Below the pieces are notes generated by a model. That model saw only the letters and a program-made list of their open reading frames with translations, did not search any database and was not told the DNA's origin. From an uncultured Clostridium sp. (GTDB lineage Bacteria; Bacillota; Clostridia; Clostridiales; Clostridiaceae), in assembly GCA_900540255.1 (NCBI GenBank), contig UQFE01000020.1, forward strand, positions 1 to 43,423: a stretch of DNA of 43,423 nt, written 5' to 3'. Of the stretch, positions 8,579-17,694 are shown one piece after another (position 1 is the first letter of the stretch; every line of letters begins with the position of its first letter). A program made the translations under genes and the position numbers.

Positions 8579-8727
8579 AGTCCAGAAAAATTTTAGGCAA
8601 AAGGGAATGGTGTACAAGATCATTTTAGCTCTTGTTGCAAAGTAGAATAGGTTTTAAGCTTGACTACGAATATTTATGAGACTTATGTATAACGCATCTG
8701 CTACGTTATACATAAGTCTCTGTTTTT
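8579..8727 (+). ncRNA. Candidate structured RNA (~150 nt) between cadA and rex
   Basis: The RNA expected from the consensus promoter runs from about 8579 to a strong terminator. It contains hairpin ACAAGA/TCTTGT (8614-8634 region), a GTAG/CTAC helix (8642-8667) and the terminator hairpin GAGACTTATGTATAACG (8678-8694)/8704-8720. The first bases AAGTC can pair with GACTT (8680-8684) in the terminator's left arm, and CTACG occurs both before and in the terminator loop, so alternative folds exist. It lacks T-box, cobalamin, SAM, lysine, ykkC and NiCo signatures I know. It could be a stand-alone sRNA, a 6S-like RNA or an attenuator leader of rex 215 nt further on. Confidence 0.55.
8678..8727 (+). 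terminator. Terminator of the cadA-rex intergenic RNA
   Basis: A perfect 17-bp stem with a 9-nt loop (8695-8703), followed by TGTTTTT. Confidence 0.9.
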
Positions 8728-8756
8728 AGGAAAAATAATAAGATATATTAAAATTG

Positions 8757-8786
8757 TTAATACTATATTTATTAATATAGTATTAA
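8757..8786. repeat. AT-only hairpin upstream of rex
   Basis: TTAATACTATAT and its perfect complement (12 bp) flank TTATTA. No T-run follows. It may be a weak pause or operator element or simply a consequence of composition. The remaining leader to 8942 shows no clear sigma-A promoter for rex. Confidence 0.4.
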
Positions 8787-8942
8787 TTAAATTTAAAAAT
8801 AGAAAAAAATGAAATTTTATAATATAAATAAAATTTTTTACAAATTATTAAATTAATAGATTAAAAGTGAAAAGTATGTTATTATATTATCAAAGTTTAG
8901 TAAAAGGAAAATTATTGAATAGATTAAGGAGATTCATATACT

Positions 8943-9572
8943 ATGGAAAAAAAGAAAAATGTCTCTATGGCAGTAATTAAAAGATTACCAAAATACCATA
9001 GATATTTGAAAGAGCTGATGAGAAATGATGTAGATAGAATTTCATCAAAAGAATTAGGTGAAAAAATAGGATTTACAGCATCTCAAATTAGACAGGATTT
9101 AAATAATTTTGGGGATTTTGGGCAACAAGGTTATGGCTATAATGTAAAGGAATTGTATAAACAAATTAGCTTAATTTTAGGGTTGGATAAAGAGTATACT
9201 GGAGTAATAATAGGTGCTGGTAACCTAGGGCAAGCAATTGCTAATTATAGCAGATTTTCAGAATTAGGATTATTTATTGATGGAATATTTGATGCAAATC
9301 CAAAACTTATTGGAATGAGAATAAGGGATGTAGAAATAAAGGATATTGATATATTAGGTAATTATTTAGAAAATAATAATATTAATATTGGAATTATTTG
9401 TGTTCCAAGAATTAATGCACAAAAGGTTTGTGACCTTTTAGTTAAGGGTGGAATAAAAGGAATATGGAACTTTGCACCAGTAGATTTAGTAGTACCAGAT
9501 GATGTTAAAGTTGAAAATGTTCATTTATCTGAAAGTTTATTGACATTAGTATATTTAATGAAAGAAGAATAA
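8943..9572 (+). CDS. rex: Redox-sensing transcriptional repressor Rex
   Basis: This 209-residue repressor senses the NADH/NAD+ ratio and leaves DNA when NADH is high. Residues 1-85 form the winged-helix domain (IPK-like KRLPKYHRYL, then SSKELGEKIGFTASQIRQDLNNFGDFGQQGYGY), followed by a Rossmann fold with GAGNLG (91-96). The ATG follows AAGGAG. It is encoded immediately upstream of the butyryl-CoA operon, which carries a matching Rex box (9957-9974), an arrangement known in Clostridium. Confidence 0.95.
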   Translation: MEKKKNVSMAVIKRLPKYHRYLKELMRNDVDRISSKELGEKIGFTASQIRQDLNNFGDFGQQGYGYNVKELYKQISLILGLDKEYTGVIIGAGNLGQAIANYSRFSELGLFIDGIFDANPKLIGMRIRDVEIKDIDILGNYLENNNINIGIICVPRINAQKVCDLLVKGGIKGIWNFAPVDLVVPDDVKVENVHLSESLLTLVYLMKEE

Positions 9573-9576
9573 ATTT

Positions 9577-9637
9577 AAAAAAATAACAAATTAAAAAAAG
9601 TTTTGAAAAAACTTAATTTTAATTTGTTATTTTTTTA
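9577..9637 (+). terminator. Terminator of rex
   Basis: AAAAAAATAACAAATTA (9577-9593) pairs with 9620-9636, with an inner AAGTTTT/AAAACTT helix. It ends in TTTTTTT and separates rex from the crt operon. Confidence 0.8.
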
Positions 9638-9670
9638 TTTACAAAAGTATAAAATTTTTCATAGCTTAAA

Positions 9671-9783
9671 GTTATCAATGTTAATGTATATGAAAATTTA
9701 AAACTATAAGATTGATAACATTTAAAAGTTTATATAAATTAATAAATGTTTTATTAATTTTATAATTGAAATTATAAAATTAA
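9671..9783. repeat. Two inverted repeats in the rex-crt intergenic region
   Basis: GTTATCAAT (9671-9679) and its complement (9711-9719) lie 31 nt apart, and TTAATTTTATAAT (9754-9766) with its complement (9771-9783) forms a 13-bp hairpin on a TGAA loop. Both are AT-rich and may be operators or incidental. Confidence 0.4.
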
Positions 9784-9856
9784 GATAGTTAAACTAAATA
9801 CAAACAAGAAATAAATTGAAATAATGTAATATTTCTACTTAATAGTAAAATATTAA

Positions 9857-9885
9857 TTGCAAATGGTAAAATTAGATATTATAAT
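9857..9885 (+). promoter_or_regulatory. Probable upstream promoter of the crt operon
   Basis: TTGCAA (9857-9862), 17 nt, TATAAT (9880-9885) gives a start near 9892, about 130 nt before crt. The leader can form GGTTA...TAACC around GATT/AATC (9894-9922). Confidence 0.55.
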
Positions 9886-9943
9886 TAAAAGTAGGTTATG
9901 ATTATTCAGAATCTTCTAACCAAAGATGAGGAAAAAGAATGTT

Positions 9944-9974
9944 TTTTTGAATCGATTTGTTAATAATATAACAA
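9944..9974 (+). promoter_or_regulatory. Rex operator and possible proximal crt promoter
   Basis: TTGTTAATAATATAACAA (9957-9974) matches the Rex consensus TTGTTAANNNNTTAACAA at all but one fixed position. It overlaps TATAAC (9967-9972), the -10 of a weak promoter whose -35 could be TTTTTG (9944-9949). Bound Rex would block this promoter, or act as a roadblock to transcripts from the upstream one. Confidence 0.85.
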
Positions 9975-10024
9975 AGAAAAGGGTGTTTATGTAAAAAAAT
10001 AGGTATAAAGGGGAAGAAGAATTT

Positions 10025-10834
10025 ATGGAAATCAAAAATGTTATTTTAGAACAAGAATTAAAAAATTTAATTCTTGAAAAGGAAGGTAAATTAGCTATTG
10101 TAACAATAAATAGACCTAAAGCATTAAATGCTTTAAATTCAGAAACTTTAAAGGAACTAGATTCAGCAATTACTAATATTGAAAATGATAATAATATTTA
10201 TTGTGTAATAATTAAAGGTGCAGGAGAAAAATCTTTTGTTGCTGGAGCTGATATAGCAGAAATGAAGGATTTAGATGCAAAAGGTGGAGAAGAATTTGGG
10301 GTTTTAGGTAATAAAGTTTTTAGAAAAATTGAAAGCTTAAATAAGCCTGTTATAGCTGCGATATCTGGATTTGCCTTAGGTGGAGGTTGTGAATTAGCAA
10401 TGGCTTGCGATATTAGAATTGCTTCAGAAAAAGCTAAGTTTGCTCAACCGGAAGCTGGACTTGGAATTACACCAGGGTTTGGTGGAACCCAAAGATTACC
10501 TAGAATAGTTGGCTTAGGAAAAGCTAAAGAAATGATTTACACATGTGCAATGATTAAGGCTGATGAAGCATTAAGAATTGGATTAGTTAATAAGGTTGTT
10601 CCATTAGAAAATTTAATGGATGAAGCAAAGAAAATGGCAGATATTATTTGTGCAAATGCTCCAATAGCAGTAAGACAATGCAAAGATGCAATAAATAGAG
10701 GAATGCAAGTTGATATAGATAAAGCAATTGAAATTGAAGCAAATGATTTTGGACAATGCTTTGATTCAGAAGACCAATTAGAAGGAATGACTGCATTTTT
10801 AGAAAGAAGAGAAAAAAACTTTAAAAACAAGTAA
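10025..10834 (+). CDS. crt: 3-hydroxybutyryl-CoA dehydratase (crotonase)
   Basis: This 269-residue enzyme dehydrates 3-hydroxybutyryl-CoA to crotonyl-CoA in butyrate formation. It shows the crotonase oxyanion-hole region KSFVAGADI, the first catalytic Glu in ALGGGCE (Glu123) and the second in QPEAGLGITPGFGGTQRL (Glu143). It is about eight residues longer than the typical clostridial Crt. The extra length comes from an N-terminal near-duplication, EIKNVILEQ followed by ELKNLILEK. The ATG follows AAAGGGGAAG. It is the first gene of crt-bcd-etfB-etfA-hbd and should be repressed by Rex. Confidence 0.95.
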   Translation: MEIKNVILEQELKNLILEKEGKLAIVTINRPKALNALNSETLKELDSAITNIENDNNIYCVIIKGAGEKSFVAGADIAEMKDLDAKGGEEFGVLGNKVFRKIESLNKPVIAAISGFALGGGCELAMACDIRIASEKAKFAQPEAGLGITPGFGGTQRLPRIVGLGKAKEMIYTCAMIKADEALRIGLVNKVVPLENLMDEAKKMADIICANAPIAVRQCKDAINRGMQVDIDKAIEIEANDFGQCFDSEDQLEGMTAFLERREKNFKNK

Positions 10835-10923
10835 ATTAAATTAAATTTAAATATATAGATGTGTATTGCAGAAAATTTTGTATTTCACGCATAAAGATGG
10901 TATTACAGGGAGGTAAAAAAGTA

Positions 10924-12063
10924 ATGAATTTTGGATTAACTAGAGAACAAGAGTTAGTGAGACAAATGGTTAAAGAATTTGCAGTTAATGAAGTAAAACC
11001 AATAGCTGCTGAAATCGATGAAACAGAAAGATTTCCAATGGAAAATGTAAAGAAAATGGGCGAGCTAGGCATGATGGGTATTCCATTCCCTAAGGAGTTA
11101 GGTGGATCTGGCGGCGATGTATTATCATATATAATAGCTGTTGAAGAATTATCAAAAGTTTGTGCAACAACAGGGGTTATTCTTTCAGCTCATACTTCAC
11201 TTTGTGCTTCGTTATTATATGAAAATGGAACTCCAGCACAAAAGGAAAAATACTTAGTACCACTTGCAAAAGGAGAAAAAATAGGTGCATTTGGTTTAAC
11301 AGAACCAGGAGCAGGAACAGATGCTGCTGGACAACAAACTACAGCTATTTTAGAGGGAGATAATTATATCTTAAATGGATCAAAAATATTCATTACTAAT
11401 GGTGGAGTAGCTGATACTTTTATAGTGTTTGCAATGACTGATAAGTCTCAAGGAACTAGAGGAATATCTGCATTTATAGTTGAAAAAGATTTCCCAGGAT
11501 TCTCAATTGGTAAGAAAGAAGACAAGTTAGGAATTAGAGCATCTTCTACAACTGAACTTATATTTGAAGATTGTGTAATTCCAAAGGAAAACTTAGTAGG
11601 AAAAGAAGGTAAGGGATTTGGTATAGCAATGAAAACTCTTGATGGGGGAAGAATTGGTATAGCTGCTCAAGCTTTAGGAATTGCAGAAGGAGCTTATGAT
11701 GAAGCTGTTAAATATATGAAGGAAAGAAAGCAATTTGGAAGATCATTATCAGCATTCCAAGGATTACAATGGATGATTTCTGAAATGAATACAAAGATAG
11801 AAGCTGCAAGACATTTAGTTTATAAGGCTGCATGGCTTAAACAAAATAAACTTCCATATGGAGTTGATGCTGCAAGAGCTAAGTTATTTGCTGCTGAAGT
11901 GGCTATGGAAGTAACAACTAAGGCTGTTCAAATTCATGGTGGATATGGTTACACTAAGGATTATCCAGTTGAAAGAATGATGAGAGATGCTAAGATAACT
12001 GAAATTTATGAAGGAACTTCAGAAGTTCAAAAGATGGTTATTTCAGGCGCAGCATTAAGATAG
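10924..12063 (+). CDS. bcd: Butyryl-CoA dehydrogenase
   Basis: This 379-residue FAD enzyme reduces crotonyl-CoA to butyryl-CoA; in clostridia it works as a complex with EtfAB that bifurcates electrons from NADH to crotonyl-CoA and ferredoxin. It has the acyl-CoA dehydrogenase signatures [14 protein letters not shown] and [20 protein letters not shown], and the catalytic base Glu363 in IYEGTSE, 16 residues from the C terminus as in the Megasphaera enzyme. The frame is open from 10861, but the ATG at 10924 follows GGGAGG and matches the family N terminus [14 protein letters not shown]. It lies 89 nt after crt. Confidence 0.96.
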   Translation: MNFGLTREQELVRQMVKEFAVNEVKPIAAEIDETERFPMENVKKMGELGMMGIPFPKELGGSGGDVLSYIIAVEELSKVCATTGVILSAHTSLCASLLYENGTPAQKEKYLVPLAKGEKIGAFGLTEPGAGTDAAGQQTTAILEGDNYILNGSKIFITNGGVADTFIVFAMTDKSQGTRGISAFIVEKDFPGFSIGKKEDKLGIRASSTTELIFEDCVIPKENLVGKEGKGFGIAMKTLDGGRIGIAAQALGIAEGAYDEAVKYMKERKQFGRSLSAFQGLQWMISEMNTKIEAARHLVYKAAWLKQNKLPYGVDAARAKLFAAEVAMEVTTKAVQIHGGYGYTKDYPVERMMRDAKITEIYEGTSEVQKMVISGAALR

Positions 12064-12079
12064 AAGGAGGCATTTGATA

Positions 12080-12859
12080 ATGAATATAGTAGTTTGCTTA
12101 AAACAAGTACCAGATACAACAGTTGTAAAAATTGATCCAAAAACAGGAACTCTTATAAGGGATGGTGTTCCTTCAATAATAAACCCAGAAGATAAGCATG
12201 CTTTAGAAGCCGCATTACAATTAAAAGATAATCATGGAGCTCATGTAACTGTAGTTAGTATGGGGCCTCCTCAAGCAAAAAATGCTTTAAGAGAAGCTTT
12301 ATGCATGGGGGCAGATGAAGCTATTCTTTTAACAGATAGAGCATTTGGAGGAGCTGATACATTAGCAACTTCAAAAACTATTGCAGCAGCAATTAAAAAA
12401 TTAGATTACGATATAATATTTGGTGGAAGACAAGCTATTGATGGAGATACTGCTCAAGTAGGGCCAGAAATAGCAGAACATTTAGGAATTCCTCAAGTAA
12501 CATACGTACAAGATGTTAAGATTGAAGAAGATGGAGTATTAGTAAATAGAGCTTTAGAAGATGGTTATGAATTAATAAAAGTTCAAGAACCTGTACTATT
12601 AACAGCGATTGAAGAATTAAATAAACCAAGATATATGAACGTTAAATATATCTTTGATACGGTAGATAAAGAAATTAAGATTATGACTGCAGATGATCTT
12701 GATGTACCTGCAGAAGAATTAGGGTTAAAGGGTTCTCCTACAAAGGTTAAGAAGTCTATGACTAAGGAAGCTAAAGGTGCTGGAGAAATTGTTAAAGAAT
12801 CAGCTCCAGAAGCAGTAGCATATGTTTTAGGAAAATTACAGGAAAAACACTATATTTAA
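12080..12859 (+). CDS. etfB: Electron transfer flavoprotein beta subunit
   Basis: This 259-residue subunit of the Bcd-Etf complex matches the clostridial EtfB length and N terminus MNIVVCLKQVPDT. The family signature VNRALEDGYELIKVQEPVLLTA and the FAD/AMP-site region GRQAIDGDTAQVGPEIAEHLG are present. In bifurcating EtfAB the beta subunit holds the second FAD that receives electrons from NADH. The start is the ATG at 12080 after AAGGAGG; the in-frame TTG at 12074 is too close to that site. It lies 16 nt after bcd. Confidence 0.96.
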   Translation: MNIVVCLKQVPDTTVVKIDPKTGTLIRDGVPSIINPEDKHALEAALQLKDNHGAHVTVVSMGPPQAKNALREALCMGADEAILLTDRAFGGADTLATSKTIAAAIKKLDYDIIFGGRQAIDGDTAQVGPEIAEHLGIPQVTYVQDVKIEEDGVLVNRALEDGYELIKVQEPVLLTAIEELNKPRYMNVKYIFDTVDKEIKIMTADDLDVPAEELGLKGSPTKVKKSMTKEAKGAGEIVKESAPEAVAYVLGKLQEKHYI

Positions 12860-12881
12860 GATAATGGGAGGGTAATTGAAG

Positions 12882-13907
12882 ATGAATATGGCAGAATATA
12901 ATGGTGTTTGGGTATTTGCTGAACAAAGAAGTGGAGAATTACAAAAGGTTTCATTAGAAATATTAGGTGAAGGTAGAAGATTAGCTAATGAATTAGGAGT
13001 TAAGCTTACTGCAGTATTATTAGGAAATAATGTAGGAGATTTAGCAGATACTTTAGGTGAACATGGTGCTGATGAAGTATTAGTTGCTGAGCATCCTGAA
13101 TTAGATAAGTATACAACTGATGGATATACAAAGGTTATTTGTGATTTAGTAAATGAAAGAAAGCCAGGAATACTATTTATTGGAGCTACTTTTATAGGAA
13201 GGGACTTAGGTCCAAGAGTTGCTGCAAGGCTTTCAACAGGATTAACAGCTGACTGTACATCTTTAGCAGTAGATGTTACTAATGGGGATTTACTTGCAAC
13301 AAGACCTGCATTTGGTGGTAACTTAATGGCAACAATTGCTTGTCCAAATCATAGACCACAAATGGCAACAGTTAGACCAGGAGTATTTTCAAAGCTTACT
13401 GAAAAGAAATATGATTTTAATGTAGAAAATGTAAATGTTAATTTAAATGCAGCAGATATTAGAACTACTGTATTAGAAGTTGTTAAAGCTAATAAAGATA
13501 TCGTTGACATTGGAGAAGCTAAGGTTATAGTAGCAGGTGGTAGAGGTGTTGGAATTAAGGAAAACTTTGAACTTTTACAACAATTAGCTGATGTTTTAGG
13601 AGGAGTTGTTGGAGCTTCAAGAGGTGCTGTAGATAAGGGCTGGATAGAAAGAGATTACCAAGTTGGACAAACAGGTAAAACAGTAAGACCTTCTATTTAT
13701 ATTGCTTGTGGTATTTCAGGAGCAATTCAACATGTAGCTGGTATGCAAGAATCAGATATGATAATTGCTATTAATAAGGATGAAACAGCTCCAATAATGA
13801 AGGTTGCAGATTACGCAATTGTTGGAGATTTAAATAAAGTAATTCCAGAAATGATTAATAGACTTAAAGAAATGAAAGAAGTAGCAGTAGAAACTGTTAA
13901 CTGTTAA
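12882..13907 (+). CDS. etfA: Electron transfer flavoprotein alpha subunit
   Basis: This 341-residue subunit has the N-terminal adenine-nucleotide-like domain and the C-terminal FAD domain with GGRGVG, VGQTGKTVRPSIYIACGISG and INKDETAPIMKVADYAIVGD, the FAD signature. It partners EtfB to shuttle and bifurcate electrons to Bcd. The ATG at 12882, 11 nt after GGGAGG, is preferred over the in-frame TTG at 12876 that abuts it; a second ATG at 12888 is also possible. Confidence 0.95.
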   Translation: MNMAEYNGVWVFAEQRSGELQKVSLEILGEGRRLANELGVKLTAVLLGNNVGDLADTLGEHGADEVLVAEHPELDKYTTDGYTKVICDLVNERKPGILFIGATFIGRDLGPRVAARLSTGLTADCTSLAVDVTNGDLLATRPAFGGNLMATIACPNHRPQMATVRPGVFSKLTEKKYDFNVENVNVNLNAADIRTTVLEVVKANKDIVDIGEAKVIVAGGRGVGIKENFELLQQLADVLGGVVGASRGAVDKGWIERDYQVGQTGKTVRPSIYIACGISGAIQHVAGMQESDMIIAINKDETAPIMKVADYAIVGDLNKVIPEMINRLKEMKEVAVETVNC

Positions 13908-13961
13908 AATGTATGCACTTATGGGCATAATTAAATATTGTATTAAAGGGGAGAGGTTATT

Positions 13962-14810
13962 ATGGAAAAGATTTTTGTATTAGGAGCAGGAACTATGGGT
14001 TCTGGAATAGTTCAAGCTTTTGCTCAAAAGGGGTATGAAGTTATAGTTAGAGATATAAAAGATGAACTTGTTCAAAGTGGAATAGTTAGAATAAATAATG
14101 GATTATCAAAGTTAGTTTCAAAAGGAAAAATGACTGAAGAAACTAAAGAAGATATCTTATCTAGAATTTCAGGAACTACTGATATGAATTTAGCTGCAGA
14201 TTGCGATTTAGTTGTTGAAGCTGCAATTGAAAACATGAAAATTAAGAAAGAAATTTTTGCAGAGTTAGATAAGATTTGTAAGCCAGAAACTATTTTAGCT
14301 TCAAATACATCTTCTTTGTCAATAACAGAAGTTGCATCAGCGACTAATAGACCAGAAAAGGTTATAGGAATGCATTTCTTTAATCCAGCTCCAGTAATGA
14401 AGCTTGTTGAAATTATTAGAGGAATGGCTACATCACAAGAAACTTTTGATGCAGTTAAAGAGTTATCTGTAGCAATTGGAAAGGAACCTGTTGAAGTAGA
14501 AGAAGCACCAGGATTTGTAGTTAATAGAATACTTATTCCAATGATTAATGAAGCTTCATTTATTCTTCAAGAAGGAATTGCATCAGTAGAAGACATAGAT
14601 ACAGCTATGAAATATGGTGCAAATCATCCAATGGGACCTTTAGCATTAGGTGATTTAATTGGATTAGATGTTTGCTTAGCAATTATGGATGTTTTATATA
14701 ATGAAACAGGAGATACAAAATATAGATCAAGCAGTATTTTAAGAAAATATGTTAGAGCTGGATGGTTAGGAAGAAAATCAGGAAGAGGATTCTATAACTA
14801 TAATGCTTAA
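13962..14810 (+). CDS. hbd: 3-hydroxybutyryl-CoA dehydrogenase
   Basis: This 282-residue enzyme reduces acetoacetyl-CoA to 3-hydroxybutyryl-CoA. The N-terminal Rossmann motif is GAGTMG (8-13), and the catalytic His lies in [19 protein letters not shown], followed by the helical dimer domain ([28 protein letters not shown]). It closes the bcs operon after a 54-nt gap with its own AAAGGGGAGAGG ribosome-binding site. Thiolase (thl) is not in the operon, as in most clostridia. Confidence 0.96.
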   Translation: MEKIFVLGAGTMGSGIVQAFAQKGYEVIVRDIKDELVQSGIVRINNGLSKLVSKGKMTEETKEDILSRISGTTDMNLAADCDLVVEAAIENMKIKKEIFAELDKICKPETILASNTSSLSITEVASATNRPEKVIGMHFFNPAPVMKLVEIIRGMATSQETFDAVKELSVAIGKEPVEVEEAPGFVVNRILIPMINEASFILQEGIASVEDIDTAMKYGANHPMGPLALGDLIGLDVCLAIMDVLYNETGDTKYRSSSILRKYVRAGWLGRKSGRGFYNYNA

Positions 14811-14822
14811 TTTATAATTGAT

Positions 14823-14861
14823 AAGGAGTAATTGCTAGAAGGTAATTACTCCTTATTATTT
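14823..14861 (+). terminator. Terminator of the bcs operon
   Basis: AAGGAGTAATT (14823-14833) pairs with AATTACTCCTT (14844-14854), followed by ATTATTTAT. The weak T-run is acceptable for this AT-rich genome. Confidence 0.75.
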
Positions 14862-14942
14862 ATAAACTTTACATAAATAATAAGTATTAATAAAATTAAA
14901 TATATAAATAGAAATTTATTAATATTGGAGGATGAGTATATT

Positions 14943-15365
14943 ATGTTAGTTGATTTAGTTAACAAATATTATGATAAAAAATATGATTTAAATTGTGCAG
15001 AGTGTATGTTAGTAGCAGCAAATGAAGAATATGATTTAAATATTTCAAAACAAACTTTAATGACTATGGCTTCTTTTGGTGGTGGAATGGCAATTGGAAG
15101 TGTGTGTGGTGCAGCAACTGGAGCTATAGCAGTTTTAGCATTAATGTTTACAAATGATAGGGGGCATAAAAGTCCACATGTAAAGGAAATGACAAGTAAA
15201 TTTTTAAATGAATTTAATATGAAGATGAATTCATTGGATTGTATATCATTAAAAGAAAACTATTATGATTTAGAAAATAGGTGTTCAAAAATGATGATGG
15301 TATCTGCAGAATTGTTGCAAGAAATAATAAATGAATATAGTTCGATTTATTCTATAAATAGATAA
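14943..15365 (+). CDS. C_GCAxxG_C_C family redox-type protein
   Basis: This 140-residue cytoplasmic protein matches the C_GCAxxG_C_C family: paired cysteines in LNCAECML, the central GGGMAIGSVCGAATGAIAVL, then single cysteines in SLDCISLKE and ENRCSKMM. The family is predicted to be redox-active or metal-binding, but its function is not known. The frame is open from 14925, but that TTG overlaps the GGAGG ribosome-binding site; ATG 14943 is the likely start. Confidence 0.85.
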   Translation: MLVDLVNKYYDKKYDLNCAECMLVAANEEYDLNISKQTLMTMASFGGGMAIGSVCGAATGAIAVLALMFTNDRGHKSPHVKEMTSKFLNEFNMKMNSLDCISLKENYYDLENRCSKMMMVSAELLQEIINEYSSIYSINR

Positions 15366-15585
15366 AATAATTACATTTATATATTTAAATATATAAAATA
15401 ATTTTATTTTAGTATAAATAATAGCAATATAGGATAATGTTGAAAAAGTTGATTTATTAATATAATATAAAAAATAAATATTATCATTTAATAAGAATTA
15501 TTTATAGAATATAAAAATATTAAGTTAGAAAAAATAAAAAATATAAAGAAAAGATTTATATTTTTTTATAACAGGGAGTGTAAGG

Positions 15586-16509
15586 ATGAATTATACAAAT
15601 TTAATAGAAAAAGATAACACAATAATATTAGAAAATGTAAAAGACTTTAATATAAAGCAAATACTTGAGTGTGGACAATGCTTTAGATGGGAAAGAATTA
15701 GTGATACAAATTATGTAATAATTGCATATAGAAGAGTAATTGAAGTAATTCAAAATGGAAGTACAGTAACAATTATTAATACTAATATGAAGGATTTTAA
15801 TGAAATTTGGAAAAATTATTTCGATTTAAATGTTGATTATGAAAAAATAAAGGAAGAATTATCGAAAGATGAGCTTTTAAGAAAAAGTGTTGAATTTGGA
15901 TATGGTATAAGAATATTAAATCAAGATCCATTTGAAATGTTAATAAGTTTTATAATTTCAGCAAGAAATAGTATTCCTTCAATAATGAAGACAATTAAAA
16001 AAATATCTGAAAAATGGGGAGATAAAGTTGAGTATAATGGAAATGTATATTATGCTTTTCCAACCCCTGAACAATTAAAAGAAGCAACTTTAGATGAAAT
16101 AAAAGAAACAGGTGCATCTTTTAGAAGTAAATACATAGTAGATACTATTGCAAAAGTAAATGCTGCAAATGAAGCTAAAAGGAATGGAACATTAAATGAT
16201 GAATTACAACAATTTGATTTAGAATATATAAAATCATTACCTGTTGATGAATGCCATAAGGCACTTCAAAACTTTATGGGAGTTGGAGCAAAAGTGGCTG
16301 ATTGTATAATGTTATTTTCAATGAGTAAGCATTCAGCATTTCCAGTAGATGTTTGGATAAAGAGGGCAATGATACATTTTTATTTAGCACCAGATGTGTC
16401 ATTAAATAAAATAAGAGTCTTTGGTAGAGAAAAGTTTGGAGAGTTAGCAGGACTTGCTCAACAATACTTATTTTATTATGCAAGAGAAAATAATATAAAA
16501 GTAGAATAG
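15586..16509 (+). CDS. ogg: 8-oxoguanine DNA glycosylase (OGG1 type)
   Basis: This 307-residue base-excision repair enzyme removes 8-oxoguanine and cleaves the strand as a bifunctional glycosylase/lyase. It has the OGG N domain motif ECGQCFRW, the helix-hairpin-helix LQNFMGVGAKVADC with Schiff-base Lys236, and the catalytic Asp255 in AFPVDVWIKR, both equivalent to Lys249 and Asp268 of human OGG1. It resembles the clostridial OGG1 rather than bacterial MutM. The ATG follows CAGGGAGTG. The 220 nt upstream are AT-rich without an obvious structure. Confidence 0.92.
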   Translation: MNYTNLIEKDNTIILENVKDFNIKQILECGQCFRWERISDTNYVIIAYRRVIEVIQNGSTVTIINTNMKDFNEIWKNYFDLNVDYEKIKEELSKDELLRKSVEFGYGIRILNQDPFEMLISFIISARNSIPSIMKTIKKISEKWGDKVEYNGNVYYAFPTPEQLKEATLDEIKETGASFRSKYIVDTIAKVNAANEAKRNGTLNDELQQFDLEYIKSLPVDECHKALQNFMGVGAKVADCIMLFSMSKHSAFPVDVWIKRAMIHFYLAPDVSLNKIRVFGREKFGELAGLAQQYLFYYARENNIKVE

Positions 16510-16583
16510 TGTTGAATTAAGCGTATATTATTGGAATAATAGGGTAAATATAAAGTGAAGTAACATATTTATGGGAGGTCACT

Positions 16584-17651
16584 ATGTATTTAGGAAAAAG
16601 GTTAATATCATTAATTTCTAGTGTATTAATAGCAAGTTTAATTTTTACTGGATGTGGAAGTAATTTAAGTCAAAGTGTACTTAGTAAAGGTATATTAACA
16701 AAAGAACAAAAGATTTATGAAGAGCCTGGTAGCAATGCAGAAGAGTTAAATATTGAAGCAATAATGAATGAGCTTACTAGTGAAGAATATTTATCAAGAC
16801 TAGTAGGAACTGATGCAAATACTAAATCAGCTCAATTTATACAAAATTATTATGAAGCAATTGGATTGGAGCCATTTAATGATGAAAGTTATCTTGAAGT
16901 TGTTGATTTAAATAATGAAATGAGGTCTTTTTTTAATCCTGCTGGGGATAATAAAAATGAGGTTGATAATATAATTGGAGTGATTAAAGGTGAAGATAGT
17001 TCTAAGGCAATTGTAATTTCGGCTCATTTTGATCATGTAACAATAAGAAGTAAATTAGAAGAAGCTGCTACTAATACTGAGTCACAACAAATTTCAGTTA
17101 ATAAAATACAAGGAGCAATAGATAATGCATCTGGTGTGGCTACTTTACTTGAAACAGCCAAGGAATTATCAGCTTATTATAATGATAATAAGCCGCCTTA
17201 TGATATAATTTTTGCTGCATTTAATGCTGAAGAGCTTGGATTAATAGGAAGCAGAAAATTTGTAAGTGAATTTAGAGATAAATATGATAAATGGTATGAT
17301 ATAAATATTGATTGCATTGGGGTTAAGGGAAATAATGGATTAGCAGTAAAAAATAATGATCCATTATCTCAAGAGTTATATGATGATTTTATTGAAGTTT
17401 TAGATGAAAATGAAGTTTATTATGAAATTGTTCCTTATGCAATGAATGAAGAGGGTGTAATTGTTGGAAGTAGCGATCACATGTCATTTAGAAGGGCAAA
17501 TGATGCTTCATTAATAATAGGGCAGGATGGAATTACAGAAATTGTACATACTGAAGATGATAATATGTCTATAGTTGATTGTAAATTAATTGAGAATATA
17601 AAAGATGCATTAGTTGATTTTATAATAAAAAATGATAATAAAATTTATTAA
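16584..17651 (+). CDS. M28-family metallopeptidase lipoprotein
   Basis: This 355-residue secreted protein has a lipoprotein signal: MYLGKRL, a hydrophobic stretch and the lipobox IFTGC (Cys24). The M28 di-zinc aminopeptidase core is recognisable from AHFDH (His148, Asp150), the bridging Asp180 in GAIDNASG, Glu216/Glu217 in FNAEELGL, Asp243 in NIDCIG and His299 in GSSDHMSF. It probably trims peptides at the outer membrane face; the substrate is unknown. The start follows GGGAGG. Confidence 0.9.
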   Translation: MYLGKRLISLISSVLIASLIFTGCGSNLSQSVLSKGILTKEQKIYEEPGSNAEELNIEAIMNELTSEEYLSRLVGTDANTKSAQFIQNYYEAIGLEPFNDESYLEVVDLNNEMRSFFNPAGDNKNEVDNIIGVIKGEDSSKAIVISAHFDHVTIRSKLEEAATNTESQQISVNKIQGAIDNASGVATLLETAKELSAYYNDNKPPYDIIFAAFNAEELGLIGSRKFVSEFRDKYDKWYDINIDCIGVKGNNGLAVKNNDPLSQELYDDFIEVLDENEVYYEIVPYAMNEEGVIVGSSDHMSFRRANDASLIIGQDGITEIVHTEDDNMSIVDCKLIENIKDALVDFIIKNDNKIY

Positions 17652-17694
17652 AGTTTTAAAACTAGATAAATTAAAGTTATTTTAAATAATTAGG

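Noticed and set aside
8579..8727. The cadA-rex RNA as a T-box, cobalamin or NiCo riboswitch
   Set aside because: It lacks the T-box GGTGGNACCGCG, the cobalamin B12 box and the NiCo core. AAAAGGGAATGGTG only loosely resembles a cobalamin segment.
8757..8786. AT hairpin before rex as a Rex operator
   Set aside because: It has one half-site-like TTGTTAAT at its left edge, but no matching TTAACAA at the right spacing.
10861..10923. N-terminal extension of bcd from the upstream in-frame start
   Set aside because: The extension includes the ribosome-binding site of the ATG at 10924 and does not resemble acyl-CoA dehydrogenases. Similar extensions were trimmed for mgtE, etfB, etfA, the hydrogenase, guaB, rph, ligA and the pseudouridine synthase.
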